Numbered from the stretch's first letter, positions 1-6,790 are shown. The stretch: 9,010 nt of DNA from VMCP01 sp964492925 (GCA_964492925.1 CAZBMF010000094.1:1-9010), one strand, 5' to 3'. The notes: generated from the letters alone by a model not told the origin. Made by a program: numbers and translations.

Positions 1-966
1 GTTTCTATATTGCTCTGAAACCTGCATATCGGCGGTTGCGCCCGGATAATCAGCAACAGTTGCTTCCATGATGGCCTTCAAACGGTTCTCATGTTCCGCC
101 AATTTCGCAGTGTCAAAGTCCCTCACAATGAATTTCACCCAAGCGTGTTCGGCAACGCCACCCATGGTAACTGGATGAACAAAACCTTCCCTGCCGTAGG
201 TAGTTTCAGGACTAAAACTATCTTTTGGCAAGCGGCTTAGAAAATCACCCGCTATCTTCAACGCATTCACCAACTTATCTTTAGCATAACCAGGATGGGC
301 AGAAATTCCATAAAAATTGACGGTAGCACCATCGGCGCTAAACGTTTCATCTTCATAGCATCCACGCTCACCTGCATCGAGTGTATATCCGTAATCGGCA
401 CCCAATTTTTCAATATTCACATGATCCACACCCCTTCCAATTTCTTCATCGGGGGTAAATAGAATTTTTATATCTCCATGAGGGACATTGGGGTTTTGCA
501 CCATGTATTGCACATAATCCATGATGATGGCCACCCCTGCTTTATCATCGGCCCCAAGAAGGGTGGTTCCCGAAGCGGTGATAATATCGTCGCCAATTCT
601 TTCCAACAAGTAAGGATGTTCAGCTGTACGAATCACTTGTGAATGATCGTCTGGAAGCACAATATCTTGCCCTTGGTAATTGTGATGAATGATGGGTTTC
701 ACATTGGCACCTGTACAATCTGGCGAGGTATCTACATGCGAACAAAAACAAATGGTAGGCACTTTCCTATCGATGTTCGATTTCAAAGTAGCATAAACGT
801 ATCCCCACTCATCCAAATGTGCATCTTGCAACCCCATTTCCAACAATTCTTTCACCAACACCCTACTCAAATCCTTTTGTTTTTCGGTACTTGGAAAAGT
901 AGTTGATTCAGGATCACTTTGCGTGTCAATTTTCACATAATTACAGAAACGGGTTTGGATATTCAT
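1..966 (-). CDS. pepT: Peptidase T (tripeptide aminopeptidase), C-terminus cut by window edge
   Basis: M20-family dizinc exopeptidase that removes the N-terminal residue from tripeptides in the cytoplasm. The reverse frame is open from an ATG at 966 to base 1, giving 322 residues; the family is about 410 long, so roughly the last 90 residues lie outside. The expected metal and catalytic residues are visible: SHVDTSPD (H77, D79), GADDKAG (D140), TPDEEIG (E174, E175), LDAGE (D197) and the ISAHPGYAK segment near H224. PETTYGREGFVHP is also typical of PepT. The last zinc-binding His of the family would be beyond the edge. The N-terminus (RFCNYVKIDTQSDP) aligns with known PepT starts, so the ATG is well supported. 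A TAnnTTTG box lies only 4 bases upstream of it, and a 9-bp repeat array sits just beyond. LDAGERG differs somewhat from the better-known enterobacterial sequence, but the assignment is firm. Confidence 0.93.
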   Translation of the reverse strand, partial: MNIQTRFCNYVKIDTQSDPESTTFPSTEKQKDLSRVLVKELLEMGLQDAHLDEWGYVYATLKSNIDRKVPTICFCSHVDTSPDCTGANVKPIIHHNYQGQDIVLPDDHSQVIRTAEHPYLLERIGDDIITASGTTLLGADDKAGVAIIMDYVQYMVQNPNVPHGDIKILFTPDEEIGRGVDHVNIEKLGADYGYTLDAGERGCYEDETFSADGATVNFYGISAHPGYAKDKLVNALKIAGDFLSRLPKDSFSPETTYGREGFVHPVTMGGVAEHAWVKFIVRDFDTAKLAEHENRLKAIMEATVADYPGATADMQVSEQYRN

Positions 967-970
967 GACG

Positions 971-978
971 CAAATGTA
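971..978 (-). promoter_or_regulatory. Candidate -7 box for pepT
   Basis: The minus strand reads TACATTTG, an exact match to the Bacteroidota -7 consensus TAnnTTTG. Only four bases (CGTC) separate it from the pepT ATG, so a transcript from here would have almost no leader. No TTG is seen at -33 spacing; that position falls inside the 9-bp repeat array. An 8-base match can occur by chance in such AT-rich DNA. Confidence 0.35.
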
Positions 979-988
979 TAAAAAAAGG

Positions 989-1015
989 ATTAGACAGATT
1001 AGACAGATTAGAGAG
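989..1015 (+). repeat. Left 9-bp repeat array (three units)
   Basis: Three tandem units occupy 989-997, 998-1006 and 1007-1015: ATTAGACAG twice, then ATTAGAGAG with a single change. The array decays into ATTTTTTAA. It lies between the pepT start and the S23 gene, and its 990-1012 part is exactly complementary to the right array. Confidence 0.9.
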
Positions 1016-1106
1016 ATTTTTTAATTGTTGCGAATTTTGCAAAAAAATAATGTAGAAAATAATCCTAGCACTTGGGTTTGTAATTAATAATTTTTGTCTT
1101 GTAAAA

Positions 1107-1499
1107 ATGGAAAGAAAAATTTTTAGCTTCGAAAATTTGGAAGCATGGAAAAATGCAAATCAGATTGCAATCAAAACGTTAAAATTAACTTTAAAATTCC
1201 CAGATTCTCACTTTTCACCATTAGCAAATCAAATGAGACGATCTGCCATTTCCATTAGCTCTAACATTGCGGAAGGGCAAGGTCGACTTGAAGGAAAAGA
1301 ACAAAGTCAATTTTACAAATTCGCGTATTCCAGTCTCCTAGAACTATTAAATCAATTAATAATTTGTAAAGATTTAAATTTTGTTAGTGAAATTGAATAT
1401 TGTGAAATGCGCCAATTAATTGAAAAAACATCTCTCCAATTAAATGGACTCAATAGGTACACGAGATCAAAAATCACTAATGAATCAAGAAAAAAATAA
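1107..1499 (+). CDS. Four helix bundle protein, S23 / 23S rRNA-intervening-sequence type
   Basis: A 130-residue protein of the S23 family, first known from open reading frames inside 23S rRNA intervening sequences and often found free in the chromosomes of Bacteroidota and others. Family members form pentamers of four-helix bundles; a molecular role is not established. Family marks are visible: FENLEAW (8-14), QMRRSAISISSNIAEG (42-57, the RR..SI.SNIAEG signature), the QFYKFAYSSLLELLNQL helix (68-84) and a basic tail ending SRKK. The length is normal and there is no frameshift. The ATG follows an A-rich stretch with no Shine-Dalgarno sequence. It stands alone, convergent with the dehydrogenase gene and divergent from pepT, bracketed by inverted 9-bp repeat arrays. 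Its base composition is more AT-rich than its neighbours, which fits separate acquisition. Identity is confident, function is not. Confidence 0.92.
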   Translation: MERKIFSFENLEAWKNANQIAIKTLKLTLKFPDSHFSPLANQMRRSAISISSNIAEGQGRLEGKEQSQFYKFAYSSLLELLNQLIICKDLNFVSEIEYCEMRQLIEKTSLQLNGLNRYTRSKITNESRKK

Positions 1500-1552
1500 G
1501 AATGCAAATGCTATAAGATAGTAAAAAAGATAGAATTCAAACATTAATTAGA

Positions 1553-1588
1553 TATTCTAATCCATCTAATCTGTCTAATCTGTCTAAC
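1553..1588 (-). repeat. Right 9-bp repeat array (four units, opposite orientation)
   Basis: Read on the plus strand, four 9-bp units follow one another: TATTCTAAT, CCATCTAAT, CTGTCTAAT and CTGTCTAAC. The two units nearest the dehydrogenase gene are almost identical and the two nearest the S23 gene are degenerate. On the minus strand they match the ATTAGACAG unit of the left array. At the inner edge 1547-1561 forms a small dyad, ATTAGA-TAT-TCTAAT. Confidence 0.88.
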
Positions 1589-1590
1589 CC

Positions 1591-1628
1591 AGAAATGAGT
1601 TTAACAGAGGTCTGTTAAACTCATTTCT
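1591..1628. repeat. 18-bp perfect palindrome across the dehydrogenase stop codon
   Basis: AGAAATGAGTTTAACAGA (1591-1608) and its exact reverse complement (1611-1628) are separated by only GG. In the minus-strand transcript the 5' arm covers the codons for roughly EMSLT, the loop lies in the next two codons, and the stop codon is inside the 3' arm. The transcript could form a very stable hairpin and act as a 3' end or RNase barrier for both converging genes. No U-run follows on either strand, so it is not a standard intrinsic terminator. Confidence 0.85.
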
Positions 1629-2836
1629 AAAGCCTTAGCGCTTATACCCGTAGTTTTTGGGTTGAATTGGTGTACACGCATGATGCTTGAACGGATGATG
1701 TTGCTCACGTCTTTGAAAATGGCAACATCGGTAACTTCCGCATCTTGTTTCATCAAATATCCGAACACACGTGCCATACCGCAGTTGGCAATAAAATCAG
1801 GGATAACGGCAAATTGACTATCGGCCAAAGTAGAAATTGGTCCCATAAAGATTTCTTCATCGGCAAACGGAACGTTTGCGCCACAAGAAACCACTTCAAT
1901 TCCAGCTTTTGCCATTCTGTTCACTTGATCTTCAGTAACCAAACGACTTGCAGCACCTGGAATAAAGATTTCGGCAGGCATATCCCAAATTTGAGCGTTT
2001 ACTTCTTCAAACGACATCATATCGGGTGAATTGAGTTCATTACCTTTTCTGTTTAAGAACAATTCTAAAATTTCATCATGTCCCAAACCATTTTTATTGA
2101 TGATACCACCATTTCTATCGATGATACCTGCAATACGAACACCGTATTTGGTGAGGTAAAAGGCAGCCGCAGCGGCAACATTGCCCCATCCTTGGATGAT
2201 GGCAAATTTGTTGTTCATGAATCCACCATACACTTCGTAGTAGTGACGAACACCTTCCGCCACACCCCAACCCGTAATCATATCGGCAATGGTGAGGTTT
2301 TTAGAAACATCTGGACTCAATCTTTCATCGGTGATTGGAAGCAAAACCCCTTTTTGCAAGCGAGAGATGGCTTTCAATTTCTCTTCCGGTGAATAATTGA
2401 TCAAATGTCCATTCACCACACCTTCTTGGGGATGTAAAATTCCCAATGCAGCGGTCATAGGAATTACCTCGTGAATTTCATCTACGTTCAAATCACCACC
2501 TGTTCCGTAGTAATTTTTAAGGATTGGACGTACGGCTTTGTACCAACGCTCAAGAACACCTTTTTTTCTTGGGTCTGCAGGATCGAAATTGATACCAGAC
2601 TTAGCACCCCCAATTGGAGGACCAGCCACTGTAAATTTCACCTCCATTGTTTTTGCAAGACTTTCAACTTCACGCTGATTTAAGCCTTTGCGCATTCTTG
2701 TTCCACCACCGGCAGCACCATTTCTTAAAGAGTTGATTACCACCCAACCTTCTGCTTCGGTTTCGGCGTCTTTCCAAGCAAAAACAATCTCAGGTTGTTT
2801 TCCTTCAAACTTTTGTATTAACTGATTTAATTTCAC
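1601..2836 (-). CDS. Glu/Leu/Phe/Val dehydrogenase family protein
   Basis: An NAD(P)-dependent amino-acid dehydrogenase that interconverts an amino acid with its 2-oxo acid and ammonia in the cytoplasm; the substrate cannot be told from the sequence. Of 411 residues, the N-terminal catalytic domain carries MEVKF (K67), the PPIGGAKSGI substrate loop (73-82, K79) and GTGGDLNVDE (111-120) in place of the usual catalytic-Asp motif. The Rossmann domain carries the GWGNVA nucleotide motif (216-221) with IIDRNGG after it, then GANVPF (319-324) and IPDFIANCG (345-353). The start is GTG at 2836: it is the only plausible start, since an in-frame stop lies a few codons upstream and the next Met is residue 48. 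It begins 8 bases after the anmK stop, so the two are probably one operon. The last codons and stop lie in an 18-bp palindrome, so the C-terminal Leu-Cys may be recent. Confidence 0.9.
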   Translation of the reverse strand: MKLNQLIQKFEGKQPEIVFAWKDAETEAEGWVVINSLRNGAAGGGTRMRKGLNQREVESLAKTMEVKFTVAGPPIGGAKSGINFDPADPRKKGVLERWYKAVRPILKNYYGTGGDLNVDEIHEVIPMTAALGILHPQEGVVNGHLINYSPEEKLKAISRLQKGVLLPITDERLSPDVSKNLTIADMITGWGVAEGVRHYYEVYGGFMNNKFAIIQGWGNVAAAAAFYLTKYGVRIAGIIDRNGGIINKNGLGHDEILELFLNRKGNELNSPDMMSFEEVNAQIWDMPAEIFIPGAASRLVTEDQVNRMAKAGIEVVSCGANVPFADEEIFMGPISTLADSQFAVIPDFIANCGMARVFGYLMKQDAEVTDVAIFKDVSNIIRSSIMRVHQFNPKTTGISAKALEMSLTDLC

Positions 2837-2844
2837 GGGTATAC

Positions 2845-3927
2845 TTAAATTAATTTAGAAAAATCTCCATCTAATGATCCACCTACATAAGCAGTGGAAG
2901 CGCCAGTAGCTTCTGGCAAAGTATTGCATACATTTTTCACCCTCATGGCTCCCAATAAGGCAAAAATCATGGCTTCTTTGTAATTCACCATTTGATCGTC
3001 GGGCACCACAATTTGGGCTTCTGTTTCAGATTTGATGTAATCTACCAAACACTGGTTAAAAGCACCACCTCCAGTTACAAGAATTCGCGAATTTTGCAAA
3101 TCTTTTTCCGAAATTCGATCCAACGCCATTGCAATTTGTGTGGCAATATGCATCACCAACGTTTTCATGCGATCTTCCAAAGGATGATCGTCGTAATCCC
3201 TCACCAAATGCCAGAAATGCTTATTAATCCACTCTCTTCCCAAACTTTTAGGAGCAGATTTTTGATAGAACGGTATTTCATTCAATGCGTGTAACAACGG
3301 ATAAATGATGTTCCCACTTTCGGCAATGCTGCCGTTTTCATCGTATTTTAGGTCTCTTTCGCGGGCCAAACGGTTCAAAACGATGTTACATGGCGCAATG
3401 TCGAATGCAATTCTTTTGCCACCATGCTTGGTAGAAACGTTACAAAATCCCCCCAAATTCAAACAGAAATCGTAATCATTGAAGAGCAAATCATCGCCAA
3501 TTCCAACCAAAGGAGCCCCTTGTCCGCCCAAAGCCACATCGCCTCTTCTGAAGTTGGTAACCGCCGGAATTCCAGCAGTTGCCGCCAAAGTTGCGCCATC
3601 GCCAATTTGAGTGGTGATCCAATTTTTAGGTTCATGAAAAATTGTATGTCCATGAGAAGCAATGAGATCCACAGACAAACCAGTTTCTTGGGCAAAACCC
3701 TTCGATAATTCTCCTAAATATCGTCCGTAAAAAACGTCGGTTTTTACAAAAACTTCAGAATTCTGATATTTCAACTGCGACAAACGGACTCTCCAAGTTT
3801 CGTTGTAAGGCACTGTAATGGCGCGGTCTATATTCACTGTCCAGTTGCCATCGTTCTGTTGCACGTCACACAAGGCCAAATCAATGCCGTCCATGCTTGT
3901 GCCGCTCATTATTCCTAATACCTTCAT
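2845..3927 (-). CDS. anmK: Anhydro-N-acetylmuramic acid kinase
   Basis: Phosphorylates and hydrolyses 1,6-anhydro-MurNAc with ATP to give MurNAc-6-phosphate, a step in peptidoglycan recycling in the cytoplasm. The 360 residues match the family length (about 370). Motifs in order: GIMSGTSMDGID (5-16, ATP phosphate loop), SHGHTIFH (91-98), QIGDG (107-111), NFRRGDVALGGQGAPLV (125-141), NLGGFCNVS (157-165), FDIAPCN (175-181, with the catalytic-base position D176), LVTGGGAFN (283-291) and KEAMIFALLG (317-326). In better-known members FDIAPCN reads FDTGPGN, so this is a divergent but intact copy. The ATG at 3927 directly precedes the conserved N-terminus, and a TAnnTTTG box lies about 24 bases upstream. 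It is the first gene of a pair with the downstream dehydrogenase. No other cell-wall recycling gene is in view. Confidence 0.94.
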   Translation of the reverse strand: MKVLGIMSGTSMDGIDLALCDVQQNDGNWTVNIDRAITVPYNETWRVRLSQLKYQNSEVFVKTDVFYGRYLGELSKGFAQETGLSVDLIASHGHTIFHEPKNWITTQIGDGATLAATAGIPAVTNFRRGDVALGGQGAPLVGIGDDLLFNDYDFCLNLGGFCNVSTKHGGKRIAFDIAPCNIVLNRLARERDLKYDENGSIAESGNIIYPLLHALNEIPFYQKSAPKSLGREWINKHFWHLVRDYDDHPLEDRMKTLVMHIATQIAMALDRISEKDLQNSRILVTGGGAFNQCLVDYIKSETEAQIVVPDDQMVNYKEAMIFALLGAMRVKNVCNTLPEATGASTAYVGGSLDGDFSKLI

Positions 3928-3951
3928 ACAATCAAATCACTGAATTTAATG

Positions 3952-3959
3952 CAAAAATA
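3952..3959 (-). promoter_or_regulatory. Candidate -7 box for anmK
   Basis: The minus strand reads TATTTTTG, an exact TAnnTTTG match, with 24 bases to the anmK ATG, a normal spacing for a short leader. A TTG lies upstream, but at about 13 bases it is closer than the usual -33 spacing. A small dyad (ATTGC-ATC-GCAAT, 3963-3975) sits just upstream of the box and could be an operator. Confidence 0.4.
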
Positions 3960-4064
3960 CACATTGCATCGCAATAATGTTTCAGGGAAAGTCCCTCAAC
4001 AGCAAATAAAAATGATTCATTTATCCAAAACTTTTTGTAAAATGCAGCTTCAAAATTGGCAAAC

Positions 4065-5369
4065 ATGAATAGAAAATCGTTTTTGGGCATAGGCACAGGC
4101 ATTTTGGCCGCTTCAAATTTAAAAGCTGCAAACCATCAATTGCTGGAAGCACAATTGTTTGATTTGAACCAGTTAGATGCAACAGCTGAAACTACCTGGA
4201 ACAATGAGCAATGGAGCAGTATCAGAAGCATGTTCCCTTTGACCAACGATCGTATTTTCCTCAATAACGGAACCATGGGCATCACACCCTACCCCGTTTT
4301 GAACGCCGTTCAAAAAAGCTTTGAAAACATTGCCGAAAAAGCAGAATATCCGCACCATTCCGACGATCTTGAGAAAAATCTAGCGGCCATCATTGGCGCC
4401 GATGCCAAAGAAATTGGCATCACAAAAAATGTGAGCGAAGGCATTAACCACATTTGTTGGGGTTTGGACTTGAAACGTGGCGATGAGGTCATTCTCACTG
4501 AGCATGAACATGTTGGGGGATGCTTGGCCTGGTTACACCGCGCCAAAGTTGATGGCATTGTAATTAAAACTTTTCCACTTGGAAAAACCGCAGACGACAC
4601 TCTAAACAACCTTAATGCGGCCATCACCAAAAAAACCAAAGTAATTGCGGTACCCCATATTCCTTGTACCATCGGTCAAATATTGCCCGTAAAAGAAATC
4701 TGCGATTTGGCCCGTAGCAAAAATATTATCAGTTGCCTAGACGGTGCACACCCACTCGGAATGATACAGTTTAACGTGAAAGACATTGGCTGCGACTATT
4801 ATGCAGGCTGTTTTCACAAATGGGTGTTAGGCCCTATTGGAACTGGCTGGTTGTACATTTCACAACAACGCATGCAACAAACTAAAATTTACCACGTTGC
4901 GGCCTACAGTGCCAATGAATTTAACATGAGAAGCAATCCGCCAAGCATGGGCCCAATTTTAGACCAAGCCAGTCGATACAGCTATGGAACTTTCTGTGGC
5001 CCATTGCACATTGGCGCATTGAAATCGTTGGAATTTTATCAGAAAATAGGACCAACCCGTATCGAAAATCGCGTAAAATTTCTCGCCGAAAAATTGCAAA
5101 ATTCGCTACTCGAGTTGGGCGACAAAATTGAGATGCTCACGCCTACAGAATCCCGCTCCAGAGGGGCTCAAATTGGGTTTAGAATCAAACAATCTAAAAA
5201 GGAAAATGTAAATTCCGGATTTGTGAATTTTGCAAGATCAAAGCAAATGATTTTGAGACATGTGGCTGAAAATGGACTTGATAATATACGAATTTCTACC
5301 CACTATTACAACACCGAAGATGAAATACAACAATGCGTATCTTTGCTGAAAGAATATGCATTCGGATAA
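4065..5369 (+). CDS. Class V aminotransferase-fold PLP enzyme with Tat-like N-terminus
   Basis: A fold-type I PLP enzyme of the class V aminotransferase family, closest in look to the isopenicillin-N epimerase / cysteine desulfurase branch; the substrate is unknown. The ATG at 4065 gives 434 residues. A TTG 9 bases upstream is in frame but only adds three residues before the signal-like region. Visible marks are TKNVSEGIN (phosphate-binding loop, about 120-128), LDGAH (225-229, Asp for the PLP ring nitrogen) and CFHKWVLGP (249-257, with K252 as the Schiff-base lysine). The N-terminus, NRKSFLGIGTGILAA, looks like a twin-arginine signal with Lys replacing the second Arg, as in many exported Bacteroidota enzymes, followed by a hydrophobic stretch and Ala-rich end. 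Export is therefore plausible but unproved. The stop overlaps the start of menE by 14 bases, so the two are probably translationally coupled. Confidence 0.85.
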   Translation: MNRKSFLGIGTGILAASNLKAANHQLLEAQLFDLNQLDATAETTWNNEQWSSIRSMFPLTNDRIFLNNGTMGITPYPVLNAVQKSFENIAEKAEYPHHSDDLEKNLAAIIGADAKEIGITKNVSEGINHICWGLDLKRGDEVILTEHEHVGGCLAWLHRAKVDGIVIKTFPLGKTADDTLNNLNAAITKKTKVIAVPHIPCTIGQILPVKEICDLARSKNIISCLDGAHPLGMIQFNVKDIGCDYYAGCFHKWVLGPIGTGWLYISQQRMQQTKIYHVAAYSANEFNMRSNPPSMGPILDQASRYSYGTFCGPLHIGALKSLEFYQKIGPTRIENRVKFLAEKLQNSLLELGDKIEMLTPTESRSRGAQIGFRIKQSKKENVNSGFVNFARSKQMILRHVAENGLDNIRISTHYYNTEDEIQQCVSLLKEYAFG

Positions 5370-6339
5370 TTCCAATCAGCTATTAGCGCAACTTTTTTTC
5401 GAGGGATGGGAACAGCAACTGCCAACATTTGAGTTGAGTACCTCCGGGAGTACGGGCAAACCCAAACCCATACTGTTGGAGCGTGAAAAACTTATTTGGA
5501 GTGCAAAAAAAACGTTTGAAGCCTATTTCACCAGAAGCATCAATAAATATCAGCTGTGCTGTATTCCTGTTCAAAAAGTTGGGGGATTTATGCAGCTAGT
5601 GAGAAGCGCCGTTTGGAAAACGCCAATCGATGTGATTGAACCTTGTTCAAATCCGCTGTTGGATTACCACGGTAGGGCTGCCATTGTTTCGTTGACGCCC
5701 ATGCAAATTGTAAAAATTATTGAAACTCCTAATTCGGCAGAAACCTTGAATCAATTCCATACTGTTTTAATTGGCGGCGGCCAAATATCCCCCGAAATAG
5801 AAAAAATACTGCTAGAAAATTACCCCGATACCAGATGGATTCACACGTTTGCCATGACAGAAACCTATTCGCATTTTGCAGGACGTTTTTTGGGTGAAAC
5901 CACCTACAAAACCCTTCCAGAAACTGAAATTTCAATTGGCAAACAAGGCACCTTACAAGTGCGAAATTTCTTAACAGATGGTGAATGGATGCAAACCAAC
6001 GACCTAGTAGAAGTAATTGATAACCAGCATTTTATTTGGCTTGGAAGACAAGATTTCACCATCAATTCTGGTGGCTTAAAAATACAATTGGAGGAGGTAG
6101 AAAAAGAAATTGCAGCGCAAACAAATTGGAAGAATACGGAATTTTGCTGTTGGTTTGAAAATGATGAGGTGTTGGGACAAAAATTGATTTTGATTACCAC
6201 GCAAAAGAACGTCCCTCAAGAATGGAATTTTTCGAAAACCTATTATAAACCCAAAGTGATTTATACAATTTCTGAATTAAGCTTCACCGAAACAGGCAAA
6301 ATAAATCGGGCTAAAAGCCACGAAAAATTGAAAAACTAA
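5356..6339 (+). CDS. menE: o-Succinylbenzoate-CoA ligase, short form (MenE-like AMP-binding enzyme)
   Basis: An adenylate-forming enzyme that most likely activates o-succinylbenzoate to its CoA thioester in menaquinone synthesis. All core motifs are present: STSGSTGKPK (28-37, P-loop), AMTET (166-170), TNDLVEV (214-220), WLGRQDF with NSGGLKI (228-243) and TGKINR (313-318, catalytic K315). At 327 residues it is much shorter than the roughly 450-490 of ordinary MenE because the N-terminal subdomain is reduced; compact forms of about 350 residues are usual in Bacteroidota, and the segment PVQKVGGFMQLVRS fits that type. The ATG at 5356 lies inside the preceding gene (14-base overlap). No other men gene is in view, so the substrate rests on resemblance alone; another acyl-CoA ligase activity is possible. 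The stop overlaps the convergent membrane-protein gene by 4 bases. Confidence 0.78.
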   Translation: MHSDNSNQLLAQLFFEGWEQQLPTFELSTSGSTGKPKPILLEREKLIWSAKKTFEAYFTRSINKYQLCCIPVQKVGGFMQLVRSAVWKTPIDVIEPCSNPLLDYHGRAAIVSLTPMQIVKIIETPNSAETLNQFHTVLIGGGQISPEIEKILLENYPDTRWIHTFAMTETYSHFAGRFLGETTYKTLPETEISIGKQGTLQVRNFLTDGEWMQTNDLVEVIDNQHFIWLGRQDFTINSGGLKIQLEEVEKEIAAQTNWKNTEFCCWFENDEVLGQKLILITTQKNVPQEWNFSKTYYKPKVIYTISELSFTETGKINRAKSHEKLKN

Positions 6340-6764
6340 GGCTTCCAAATGGTCAAATAAAGACCAATGCACAAACTTGCTATCCCAATGAATTTCACAA
6401 CGTTGGCTATTAGTACATTTTTAATGTAAGTTTGAGGAAGTCCCATTTCCTTTTGTTTTTTGAGGCTGTAAATGGTAATCGTTACAGAATACAGCATCAA
6501 CATTGCAAAATATAGAACCGTTGGATTGACATGTTTAGCTTCAAGCCATTGACCTATAACGGAATACATTACAACCAAGTAAAGCGTAATCATGGAAGCG
6601 ATCAGAATAACAGAGGTCATTCGCATTTTTGAAAAGTTTCCAATGAGCAATCCACGCTCCTCATTTGTGAGTGTTTTTAGTCCTTTTTCTTGAAAAATTC
6701 TAGAAACAATCATGGCAGTGATCATGATCGCAATTCCTATTAAATTGGCAATGTTGTCCATCAT
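6336..6764 (-). CDS. Small four-helix membrane protein of unknown function
   Basis: I do not recognise a family. The 142-residue protein is strongly hydrophobic with four probable membrane helices at about 6-24, 50-70, 82-101 and 115-138. The loop after helix 1 carries a charged segment (FQEKGLKTLTNEERGLL) and the one after helix 3 a Lys-rich turn (KKQKE). An inner-membrane location is therefore likely. Two ATG codons lie in tandem at 6764 and 6761; either could be used. The gene follows the aldose epimerase gene by 26 bases on the same strand and is probably cotranscribed. Its stop (TAG) overlaps the stop of menE in the convergent direction, sharing 4 bases, so there is no room for a terminator between them. 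Confidence 0.8.
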   Translation of the reverse strand: MMDNIANLIGIAIMITAMIVSRIFQEKGLKTLTNEERGLLIGNFSKMRMTSVILIASMITLYLVVMYSVIGQWLEAKHVNPTVLYFAMLMLYSVTITIYSLKKQKEMGLPQTYIKNVLIANVVKFIGIASLCIGLYLTIWKP

Positions 6765-6790
6765 TTTGTAAAGGTAATTGAAGAAATTGA

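Larger units (their letters stand above)
989..1588. mobile_element. Putative S23 cassette bounded by inverted 9-bp repeat arrays
   Basis: A unit of 600 bp contains one gene (1107-1499) and begins and ends with arrays of the 9-bp unit ATTAGACAG in opposite orientations. Bases 990-1012 are a perfect reverse complement of 1565-1587 (23 of 23). The interior is visibly AT-richer than the neighbouring genes. There is no transposase and no obvious target-site duplication, so mobility is an inference from symmetry, size and gene content. In the S23 family, 23S rRNA intervening sequences also have complementary ends that pair into a stem, which this layout resembles, but the flanks here are protein genes and not rRNA. 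It could equally be a repeat family that accompanies S23 genes without moving them. Confidence 0.4.

Noticed and set aside
643..906. Plus-strand open frame of 87 codons
   Set aside because: It lies wholly antisense to the conserved N-terminal half of pepT and has no family resemblance.
989..1588. CRISPR array suggested by short repeats on both sides
   Set aside because: The units are 9 bp, directly tandem with no spacers, and lie in opposite orientations around a gene; no cas genes are present.
989..1588. True 23S rRNA intervening sequence
   Set aside because: The flanks are pepT and an amino-acid dehydrogenase, with no rRNA sequence on either side.
1591..1628. Ordinary rho-independent terminator
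   Set aside because: The stem is strong, but there is no run of U after it on either strand, and the stem lies partly within the coding region.
3459..3695. Minus-strand open frame of 78 codons
   Set aside because: It is in another frame of the well-conserved anmK coding region; the anmK frame carries all the motifs.
4056..4064. TTG start for the aminotransferase
   Set aside because: An in-frame ATG three codons later directly begins the Arg-Lys signal-like N-terminus, which is the more natural start.
4310..4672. Minus-strand open frame of 120 codons
   Set aside because: It is antisense to the PLP enzyme gene, with low-complexity composition and no recognisable domain.
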